Positions 23,167-31,193 of a DNA stretch of 64,000 bases are shown here, piece after piece. The position numbers were made by a program, and so were the translations under genes. Location: NCBI GenBank assembly GCA_023055425.1, contig JALGPY010000004.1, positions 113,749,504 to 113,813,503 of the forward strand. The letters run 5' to 3'. Every line of letters starts with the position of its first letter. The first letter of the stretch is position 1. The notes under the pieces are model-generated. The model was given only the letters and a program-made list of their open reading frames with translations. It had not been told where the DNA came from and ran no database searches. The stretch is from Linanthus parryae. Its lineage: Eukaryota; Streptophyta; Magnoliopsida; Ericales; Polemoniaceae.

Positions 23167-24720
23167 CATGGTAGATTCAAGTGTAGTATCATGATCATTA
23201 TTGGGGCTAGGATCCAGCATAGTATTGTCTTGAAGGAGATCTGAAACATCACAAAATACAGTGTTAGAAGTTGCTAAAGAAGAAGTGGTGGTGTGTGTAA
23301 ATGGATTATGAGAAACACTTTGTGAGGAAATAGGTTATGTAATTGGTATATCTCCAATTTTGAAAGATGAATCAGTAGTGGTGGATGAAGATTGATCAGA
23401 TAATTTCTGAAAAGGAAAGGTGTGTTCATCAAAAAGAACATCTCTACAAATAAAGAACTTTTGTGTAGATTTGTCAAAACAGACATAACCTTTGTAGTTC
23501 TGAGCATAGCCCAAGAAAACACACTTAGTGGTTTTTGGATCAAGTTTGGAGTTGTTGTAATGTCTAAGGTATGGATAACTTGCACATCCAAAAACTTTAA
23601 ATCTAGAGTAACCAGGCAAGGTTTTAAAGAGTAATTACCATGGAGATTTGTTGTAAGTATTCTTACTAGGCACGCAATTTATTAAATAACAGCAGCAACA
23701 AAGGCATGGTACCAGAAATATTTTGGTAAACTAGCATGAGTCATCATAGTAACTGAAGTTTCAACAATATGTCTATGCTTTCTTTCTGCTACACCATTCT
23801 GTTGAGGAGTATGAGGACAAGATTTTTGGTGTAAAATGCCACTTGATTGCAAATAAGTTTGAAAGGTAAAAGACATGTACTCACCTCCTCCATCCGACCT
23901 AAGAATTTTACTGGTAGTATTAAGTTGGTTTTCAATTCTGTTTTGAATTTATGAAAGACATTTGGAACTTCAAACTTGTGATGTAAGGGAAATAACCAAG
24001 TGAATTTGGAAAAGTCATCAATGAAAATCACATAGAACTTGTAACCATGATAGGATTGGTGCTTGAAGGACCCCTAACACTACTATGAATTAACTGTAAA
24101 GGCTTAATAGATTTTGATGCAGAAGATTGATAAGGAAACTTAGTCATTTTACCTTGTAAGCAATGTTCACAAACAGAACTTTTTGAAATATGAGATAACT
24201 TAAAGCATTTACACATTAGAAGCAGAAAAAAATATAATTTTAAGAGTATCTTCGAAGGGATGTCCAAATGTGGCATGCCAGAGAGGAGACTTGACATGTT
24301 TTCCTAAATAACCACATTTGACATAGTCTTGAACATCTCTCTTGGTAGAGAAGGGATGAGAATAGATGGGATAGAGGCCATTTTCACTGTGTCCTTGGTA
24401 CAGAACTGTGCTCAGATGTTTGTCCTGAATGTGAAAAGAATCAGGCATCAAAATAGAAGCTACAATTTTGTTGTTTACATAATTGATAGATAGATAAGAG
24501 ATTGGTAGCTAATTTTGGCACATGAAGTGTATTGTGAAGTGAAAAAGAACAAGTATGAGTGTTAAGAAAGGCAGTACCAGAGTGAGTGATGGGAATGGTG
24601 CTACCATTTCCAACTGAAACTTGATCAGTACCATGATAAGGAGGGCTCAGAGACAAATTACCATATTCAACAGTCATATGATTGTTTACACCAGTATCAG
24701 TCAGCCAATAATCAGGATCA
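23167..24720 (-). pseudogene. Copia-2 protease tail, GAG-pre-integrase and integrase (broken)
   Basis: Minus strand, read as blocks. Near 24,690 is a degenerate protease site, DTGVNNHMT. Then come VGNGSTIPITHSG and LHNTLHVPKLATNLLS (24,677-24,441), and the GAG-pre-integrase block WHATFGHP (about 24,280). Next are the zinc region CEHCLQGKMTKFPY, the core start FIDDFSKFTWLFPL (about 24,028), HTPQQNGVAERKHRHIVET (about 23,800) and the C-terminal YSRFKVFGCASYPYL, KCVFLGYAQNYKGY. Several frameshifts separate these blocks. The integrase-RT linker then runs into the Athila insertion. Confidence 0.85.
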
Positions 24721-24889
24721 ATAGATGGTGTAGGTCAAGAACAGATGGAGCAGATACAGTCTTCATGGAAGTTAAAGAAGAGTGGTTTTCTTTCCCTGAA
24801 AGGCATATTCCATTATGTGCCAATAGTCAATGGCATAATGGTAGTCAAGACCACAAAATTTGACAGTTATGGGGGTTTCCATTAGCATC

Positions 24890-25915
24890 TCTGCTTTTAG
24901 AAGGACCTCTACCATTTTGATTACCTCTGCCTCCTCTTTGAAAATCATTCATTCTTCCTCCTCTAGAATTACCACATCTACCAGATAGATTGGAATTCCA
25001 GTTTTGACCATAAGAATAGTTTGAGTTTTGATCCTGATATCCTGACCCTTAACTGTAATTAGGGTTAGGGTTTTGTCTTGACCTTTGACCATAACTAGGG
25101 TTAGGGTTTTGAACCTGATACCCTAATCCTTGACCTTTAGAAAAGACAGAACCATTTCTAGAAAAACCATTTCCAATACCACGACCACGACCAAATCCTG
25201 ATTGAGACCCAATAGACATAGAAGCAGCAGACCCAACCAAACCAGAAGACATAGTAGTAGCTGATTGAGATTCTATCATATTTTCTTCAGCTTTTAATAA
25301 CACATGCAATTCTTGAAAATAGATTTTATCTATGGTGAGAGACAGAGTGAATCTTATCCCATATCTGAAAGAATTATATTCATGAGGCAGGCCATGTAAG
25401 GCATACAGAATCATATCTTGATCTTCAACAGGAACCATATCAGAGGACAACTTATCTCTTAGGGTTTCTAAGCGTTGCATAGAGTCAGATTTCTTAAGAA
25501 TGGTTTCAAGTTCAGATCTACGCTGCATGATATTTGAGTGAGTGACATAGGCATACTTGTTCTCGAGAGAAATCCAAACTTCACGAGAGGTTTGCTTACC
25601 AACTACCTGAACGAGAGCCTCCTGTGTGAGAGTGGCGGTGAGAAGAGTGAAAACGGTCTGATCCTGAGTGACCCAGATATCGTACGCCGGATTTTGAACC
25701 GTCGTGGCAACGACATCATCGTCGAGCACATATTCAGAGGGACAAGGTTTGGATCCATCAACATATCCAAATACCGATTGAGTTTTGAGGACAGAGGAGA
25801 CTTGATAAAGTCATATGACATAGTTGTTTGAATCTAATTTGAACGGTACCAATTTATGAATATGGGATAGGATAAAGAAGGGGTTTGAAGAGGAATTAGG
25901 AGTAGATAGAGTCAT
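24890..25915 (-). pseudogene. Copia-2 gag (broken)
   Basis: Starts at ATG 25,915-25,913, immediately after the primer site (MTLSTPNSS). It continues with KLDSNNYVI, then a long open stretch 25,729-25,049 with AYDIWVTQDQTVFTLL, EVWISLENKYA, and ILYALHGLPHEYNSF, the conserved UBN2-type copia gag. The C-terminus is Gly/Asn/Pro-rich (GRGRGIGNGF, repeated NPNP). I see no CCHC knuckle. Frameshifts occur near 25,730 and 25,050. Confidence 0.85.
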
Positions 25916-25928
25916 GGCTCTGATACCA
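25916..25928 (-). promoter_or_regulatory. Primer-binding site of copia-2
   Basis: Minus strand TGGTATCAGAGCC, a perfect initiator-Met tRNA complement, directly after the 5' LTR and overlapping the gag start region. Confidence 0.9.
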
Positions 25929-25929
25929 T

Positions 25930-26364
25930 GAAAGAATCCTTGAAGGATTCAAATAAATCAAATAGAACAGAGATAAAAAAAAAACCCAGAAAAGGGTTGA
26001 AGATGAACAAAGTTTTCATTCGAGATAAAACGCCTAAACGGCGGAGAGAATGATCACAGAGAGGATGAATTCATTAACCCTAATTATCCCAACAGTCTCC
26101 TTGTATATGAATACATACAAACGGACACCTAGAGAAGCAAACAGGTGTAATTTACACTGTTGGATTGGGAAGATAAAAGATCTTCTACATAGAAAGCACA
26201 AGACTTTGAAAAGATTACAAAATAGTCCATCAGAATAGCTAGAAGGCAACACAAGTTCTGAAAATAGCAGAAAGACCCCCCTTGATCTAACAAACTTCAA
26301 TTTGGACTTGAGCTGAATATTCTTCTTGCAGATAAACCCTTTTGGATTGATACGTCAGCTAATA
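25930..26364 (-). repeat. 5' LTR of copia-2
   Basis: Pairs with 8896-9310. The outer end TATTAGCTGA (minus) adjoins the target sequence TTTTC. Inner end AAAGAATCC abuts the primer site. Confidence 0.9.
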
Positions 26365-26546
26365 TTTTCCACCATAGTAGAAGCCATGGAAGAATAGAAG
26401 TTTCACAGATCCCAAGTCAGAGCGATGAAAAGAGGAGAGATTGAATGAGACTCTTTTTTTTGAAGTTGCGTGGTGTTCCTGATGTTTTTGCTTGCTTACT
26501 TGTCTTCCCTGCTTTGTTGCTCGCCCGATTTCTAGACGATTCGAGT
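26365..26546 (-). mobile_element. LINE-A 5' leader and first eight ORF1 codons
   Basis: On the minus strand an ATG at 26,387 opens MASTMVEN and then meets the copia-2 insertion. The same ORF1 continues at 8894 (NTNPIAIEYDD). The upstream leader is pyrimidine-rich (TCTCTCCTCTTTTC). Exactly the same copia LTR/LINE junction is found at 47,658/47,659 and 63,602/63,603, so those copies derive by duplication of this nested structure. The right boundary is approximate. Confidence 0.75.
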
Positions 26547-27486
26547 TATTCCAACAACTATTTTAACGAGCCTCGTGTCGCTCATTAGTTGTTCATGTTC
26601 GATATGTGAAGTCTCATCTAGGAAGATATGGCTGTAGATTGTTCTCTATGTTTCCTATGATGCTCGCATCAAATATGTCACTCCAAGAGAATTTACGCTA
26701 TAATATGCAACCCGACAACACAACTTTTGTCTCAAGTTGTCGCTGAAACTGATTTTTGCGAATTTTGACGAAAATTTATGTTGTGATCGAGTCCAAGGAA
26801 CTGCCAAATTGATGATATACATATTTCACTAGACGTAAACTAGTTTCTAAATATATATGGTTAGTTTCCTCATATGCAATGAACCACAATGGAATTATCA
26901 GACTCTGCCTCTTATTTTACATCATTGTCTACAAATAAATGTTGCTCCAGCTAACCGGAGGAAAGTTAAATGTAAAGCTAATAACACAGGCACTCAGTCA
27001 GGGCATTTTGTAAAGTTAATAGAAGAGTACAACTATATGTGTAGTTTTGTGAAAACTCGGGGCAAACGTAGAATGCATTTTATCAATTCTTCTTGAGTTT
27101 TATCTATAAATATAACTTTTACTTTTTTTTTAAATGAAGGTTTATATAACTTTTACTCTTTTTTTTTTTAAATGAAGGTTTATATTAAATTTGACGGACA
27201 TATAAGAGTAAAAGATATAACTTTTACAACTTTTACTCTTATCTATCTTTTGAAAGCGTTACATCATTTATATTGATCAATATATAGATTGAAAATTTGG
27301 ACATTTTTATGATGTTGAATTGTAATTATTGACTTAGTTTGGAACTTTTAGAATCAATTTTCTTTATAAGCATCGGCCTTCACCATACTCTCTTACAAAC
27401 ATGTCTTACTTATAAGCATCGGTCTTCACCATACCATCTCACAAACAGGTCTTACTAGGGTTTATCACTCCCTCGCCGTTCTACAA
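26547..27486 (+). other. Upstream region of F-box copy A
   Basis: Shared with copies B (about 47,840-49,072) and C (about 62,516-63,404). An open stretch at 26,857-27,096 (VSFLICNEPQWNYQ) persists in C but is shifted in B. It resembles nothing I know. At 27,363-27,457 a 47-bp unit containing TATAAGCATCGG and TTCACCATAC is tandemly duplicated just before the F-box start, and this is also seen in B and C. It may be part of the promoter or 5' leader. Confidence 0.5.
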
Positions 27487-27854
27487 ATGCCGACCACCAT
27501 AACGACGACGAAGCAGCCGAATCCAACCTCCATCTCCGACCTCCCCGATACCTTCATCGTCGAGATAATAGCCCGGCTTCCCGTGGAAACATTCATGGCA
27601 GGCAAGTGGGTCTGCAAAATTTGGTACAATCTTCTCTCCCACCCCATCTTCTCTAAACTCCACCTCGACCAATCCCCTCTGACCACCGTCACTACCACCG
27701 TCCACCACCTCGATCTCCAACAACCCCGTCCCCAGAACCATCTCCAGCAGACCTCGTTCCCCGACCCAAAATTCACCCGATCCGTTGCTTTCGGGTCCTG
27801 CATTGATCTAGTCCTGTACGGACTCAGAACCAGGCCCGACTTGTACCTGTGCAA

Positions 27855-28299
27855 TTTTAGGTTGACTTGCTATCATATTTGGTAACTTGAAAATTCAAAT
27901 GAGGCAATAGATGGGAATGTTTCCATGTTGTTGGAAACGGTGGCTTTGTGCCCAAGTTGCCACACATGGGAGCATATTTAAGGAGGCTAATGCCTTTGGG
28001 TTATAATAACACACATAAACACATAGACCGGTAGTTGAGAGCTTGTGCTTTCTTTGAGAGTTTTGTTTGGTGTGTGCGTGCGTGGGTGTTTCGGGTTGCC
28101 GCCGTGGCCGTTGTGGCCACGGCGGCATGCACTGTAATCGGGTTCTCTTCTCAATAAATTATCTGGTTCTGGCCGTGGAGTAGCTAGCGGGTTTGTATAT
28201 CTGTCTCGTTCTTGTTTCGCTTTCGTCGTTCTTGCTCGAATACCCACACGTCATAACAAACTGGTAACGGAGCTCTGAAACAGGAGTTCTGTTACAACA
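27855..28299 (+). repeat. 5' LTR of the PBS-array element
   Basis: Begins TTTTAGGTTGAC (the partner LTR has canonical TGTTAGGTTGAC) and ends CTGTTACAACA. Within its last 45 bp is AACTGGTAACGGAGC, a degenerate primer-site-like sequence that looks like a decayed member of the downstream array. Termini in the intact form are TG...CA. Confidence 0.9.
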
Positions 28300-28302
28300 A
28301 AC

Positions 28303-28443
28303 TGGTATCAGAGCCAGGTCAGGAGGAACACCAGTTTCAACAAACTGGTATCAGAGCCAGGTCAGGAGGAACACCAGTTTTAACAAACTGGTATCACAGC
28401 CAGGTCAGGGGATCACCAGTTTTAACAAACTGGTATCAGATCT
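28303..28443 (+). repeat. Fourfold primer-binding-site array
   Basis: Units start at 28,303, 28,346, 28,389 and 28,431 (spacing 43, 43, 42). The first two read TGGTATCAGAGCC, perfect initiator-Met tRNA complements. The third is TGGTATCACAGCC and the fourth TGGTATCAGATCT. Each of the first three units also carries CAGGTCAGG and CACCAGTTT. The 3-bp spacing from the LTR end makes the first unit the canonical site. Confidence 0.9.
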
Positions 28444-29460
28444 GGGGTTCCAAGATCAGGGTGGAGCCAAGAACTAGGGTTTCACGTTTTGGTGGAACTC
28501 AAAGTTAGGGTTTCGCGATTCAGGTGGAGCAGGCTATCGGGAGTAGGGTTTCGAGATTCCGCCAAGAACGATGTCTGGTTTGGCGATCAAGATCGATCTG
28601 TTCGTGAGAGAGAAGCAGGTACACCCACCATCTGAAGCCCCGCGGAGGGGGCTATCCGGGCTCCTTTCGGAGCAATCTGGCGCGCATCTGATTAGGCGTG
28701 AAAGGGATCTGGCAAATCCAGCACACATTCAGTACTGGCGCGAATCTGGCGGTTCACGCGCATCTGGCGTTATGACGATTGACGTTGAGGCGCAATCCGG
28801 CTCCCGGCGTGGAGCATCTGGCGTGTGAATTGAATCTGGTTCTAGCTCATGCGTTGCAGGAACTCGTTGGAGTTGGAGCAACGACATGGAGCATCTGGCG
28901 CGTGAGATTTCTGGCACGCGCATCTGGTCCTCGTTCTGGCACGCATTATGCACGAGTTTATTCTGGCGTGCATCTGGTTTTAGAGGGTGTACCATGACAC
29001 GCTTTGAGCTCGCATCTGGCGCGATCTGTTTCTGGCGAGCATCTGGCGCATCTGAGGCATACGGGGCGCATCGGGCATGACAATTTGGGCACTCGTCATC
29101 GGTGCATCTGGTCAGGATGAAATCTGGGCATTCTGTCATGGTGCATATGTCTGGCGCAATTGGGCGCATCTGGAATACATTCGGTCCTGCTTTCTTAGTG
29201 AATGTATTCGACTCTGGTTCTGGGTGGAGCACTTGTTTCTGTTTTAGGAAGTGCAACCACATCTGGCGCATTCGTTGCAGGAACGCATGGTAGTTGGAGC
29301 AACGATTTGGTGATTCGGGTTTCCCATACAGCTGCGGAACATCTGTTTCGGGAGGCGTGCTCGTTTCAGGTTCTGGGAGACACATCAGTTCAGGTTTGAG
29401 AAGAGAAGCATCAGGTTCCGGTTTCGAGTTGCTGAGATGATTCAAGTCAAGGTGGAGATT
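28444..29460 (+). other. Interior of the PBS-array element (motif-rich, weak ORF)
   Basis: GC-richer than its surroundings. The first part has repeated AGGGTTTCG/AGGGTTTCACG phrases. An ATG at 28,571 opens 85 codons (MSGLAIKIDLFVREKQVHPP) that resemble no family I know; the start is reminiscent of a short gag N-terminus, but that is a guess. From about 28,640 to 29,290 the phrase CATCTGG, often as GCGCATCTGGCG, recurs more than a dozen times at irregular spacing. The similar-sized open frame on the minus strand (29,445-28,729) is probably a by-product of this repetition. Confidence 0.6.
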
Positions 29461-29925
29461 TGTTAGGTTGACTTGCTATCATATTTGGTAACTTGAAAAG
29501 TCAAATGAGGCAATGAATGGGAATGTTTCCATGTTGCTGGAAACGGTGGCTTTGTGGATTTGTGCCCAAGTTGCCACACATGGGAGCATATTTAAGGAGG
29601 CTAATGCCTTTGGGTTGTAACAACACACATAAACACATAGACGGGTAGTTGAGAGCTTGTGCTTTCTTTGAGAGTTTTGTTTGGTGTGTGCGTGCGTGGG
29701 TTGCGGCCGTTGTGGCCACGGCGGCATGCATTGTAATCGAGTTCTCTTCTCAATAAAATATCTGGTTTTGGCCGTGGAGTAGCTAGCGGGTTCGTTACGA
29801 ATTCGTTAGTGAACCACGTTAAATATCTGTCTCGTTCTTGTTTCGCTTTCGTCGTTCTTGCTCGAATACCCACACGTCATAACAAACTGGTAACGGAGCT
29901 CTGAAACAGGAGTTCTGTTACAACA
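29461..29925 (+). repeat. 3' LTR of the PBS-array element
   Basis: TGTTAGGTTGAC...TTACAACA, paired with 27,855-28,299. It has a roughly 20-bp extra stretch near 29,790-29,825 and lacks a short GTTTCGG-type stretch found in the 5' LTR near 28,090. Confidence 0.9.
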
Positions 29926-30762
29926 TGTAACCCTATTTTAAGCCGCCAAATCAAGCTTCCAGAGCTCAAACTAGAAATCGGGTTGATTTGCGATTTATAC
30001 GGTACTAGGAAGCTATTCAGAAACAATGTGGAGGGCCACCTAGTAACTGGAGTCACCTGCGGGTTGTATGGGATAGGTTATAGCCGCATTTCTGATAAGT
30101 ATAAGGTGATTAAATTAACCTTGTACACAAACGGCAAAAACGAGGCCAAAATATGTGAGATCAGAGCTCAGATGTCGTGGAAGCCTATTGAAGCGGTACC
30201 ACCAGGAAATTAAAGCTGGAATCGGGGTGGTGTTTTTATCGACGGGGCACTGTATTGGTACGTCACGCAATCTTATAATTACATTGAGCACGTGGGGTCC
30301 ATTTTCTGTTTCAACGTCGCGACATAAAAGTTTTGTTCCCTCCCGCCGCCGCCGCCTCTCGAGCTATTTAACCTCCGTACTATTGTGCCGTTGTGGAAAA
30401 CAGTTGCGGGGAAGTGGTGTCTGCATTGTAGCTATCTCCGGTTTTGCCAATGGGAAGGGTGCCTGTAAATTTCCTACTTTATGGGGCGTAGCGTGGACAT
30501 GTGGGTGATGAAAGAGCCCGGCGTTAAAGAATCATGGACCAAAGTGTTCTCCATCGATACAAGTACGGAGATATTTCCCCTTGGGATGTTTCCTAACGGG
30601 GAATTATTTACGATTACGATTGATAGGGGTGATTTTGCTACTTATAATTTCACGACACGGGAGATGGTGAAAGAAGAGAGGAAGACCAGGGAGGATTGTT
30701 TTGTGGAACTTGTGTACAAACCAAGCTTCATTTCACCGGGAGACCTCATAGAAACAAGCTAG

Positions 30763-31115
30763 AAAATGAAATGTTGCATTTGAGGCAGTTCCCTCCTTTG
30801 GTGTGTCGTGTACTTGTTATGGTCGTACAAATGTTATGGTAGCTGTTTTGTAACCCGATGATAAAAGTATATCAGTGGAATTTGTACAAATCAACCTTCA
30901 GAAAAAGCAAGAAAAATGAAATGTTGCATCTCCTTGTGCAGTACCCATCTAGGAGTCTTTATTTTCATATTTTCACATTTGGTAATGTTATTTCGCTTCT
31001 TTTATGTGGTCGTACATATGTTAAGGTAGTTGTTTTACAGCCCGGTGATATAAATTTAGGAGTGACGGATTTGATTCACAATTTTGCCAGATTGGTAATA
31101 GACGTATAGAATTTT
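30763..31115 (+). other. 3' flank of F-box copy A
   Basis: Contains an internal tandem duplication of about 130-150 bp: GAAATGTTGCAT, a GTCGTACA(A/T)ATGTTA phrase and a GATGATA/GTGATATAA phrase occur twice. The same duplicated 3' flank follows copies B (50,301-50,650) and C (61,010-61,353). Homology with B and C ends at GGTAATAGACGT. After that the Tekay leader begins. Confidence 0.7.
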
Positions 31116-31193
31116 AATTTCTTTGCCTACGTTCATTTTAGTTACCCTAACAGATTTCGATTTCTTTTTTGGAATGACGGCTCTGATACCACT
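31116..31193 (-). mobile_element. Tekay leader fragment with primer site, outside the 3' LTR
   Basis: About 75 bp matching 43,853-43,930, including minus-strand TGGTATCAGAGCC. It should lie after a 5' LTR, not beyond a 3' LTR. Its presence means the chromovirus here is part of a head-to-tail multimer or a permuted insertion. Confidence 0.85.

Larger units (their letters stand above)
8896..26364 (-). mobile_element. Copia-2: Ty1-copia element with nested Athila insertion
   Basis: Complete structure on the minus strand: 5' LTR 25,930-26,364, primer site, gag, protease, integrase, reverse transcriptase, RNase H, polypurine tract and 3' LTR 8896-9310. Removing the nested gypsy element (11,120-23,161 plus one target repeat) joins the integrase-RT linker without a gap. 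Flanks share TTTTC-type sequence (TATTTTC at 8888-8894; TATTTTC at 26,363-26,369), consistent with a 5-bp target duplication. It inserted at codon 8 of LINE-A ORF1. Many stops make it a fossil. A piece of the same element (gag + LTR) recurs at 46,527-47,658, and its LTR recurs at 63,603-64,000. Confidence 0.9.
27855..29925 (+). mobile_element. Non-autonomous LTR retrotransposon with PBS array
   Basis: Two LTRs (445 and 465 bp) frame a 1.16 kb interior. The target duplication is TGCAA (27,850-27,854) and TGTAA (29,926-29,930), and the intact site is visible in F-box copy B near 49,470. The primer site after the 5' LTR is repeated four times in 43-bp units. A purine tract AAGGTGGAGATT precedes the 3' LTR. 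The interior encodes no gag, protease or polymerase that I can recognise. It has one 85-codon ORF and many copies of a GCATCTGGCG-like motif. By size it falls between TRIM and LARD elements, and it must have been moved by another element's enzymes. Confidence 0.9.
27487..30762 (+). pseudogene. F-box gene copy A, split by an LTR retrotransposon
   Basis: F-box proteins are substrate adaptors of SCF ubiquitin ligases. The 5' part (27,487-27,854) starts MPTTITTTKQPNPTSISDLP and holds the F-box (FIVEIIARLPVETFMAGKWV, then NLLSHPIFSKLHLD). At codon 122 a 2.07 kb element interrupts it. The 3' part (29,931-30,762) contains the F-box-associated domain: RISDKYKVIKLTLYTNG, WKPIEAVPPGN, VDMWVMKEPGVKESWTKV, and the end FISPGDLIETS. 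Besides the insertion there is a TAA at 30,211 where copies B and C have Tyr, and a frame change near 30,470 shared by all three copies. Not functional as it stands. Confidence 0.85.

Noticed and set aside
25060..25125. TTAGGG/AGGGTTAGGG telomere-like repeats
   Set aside because: They are the antisense of Asn-Pro-rich codons at the end of copia-2 gag, not an interstitial telomere.
28729..29445. 238-codon minus-strand open frame rich in Pro/Glu
   Set aside because: Arises from antisense reading of the repeated CATCTGG motif in a non-autonomous element; no family match and no independent support.
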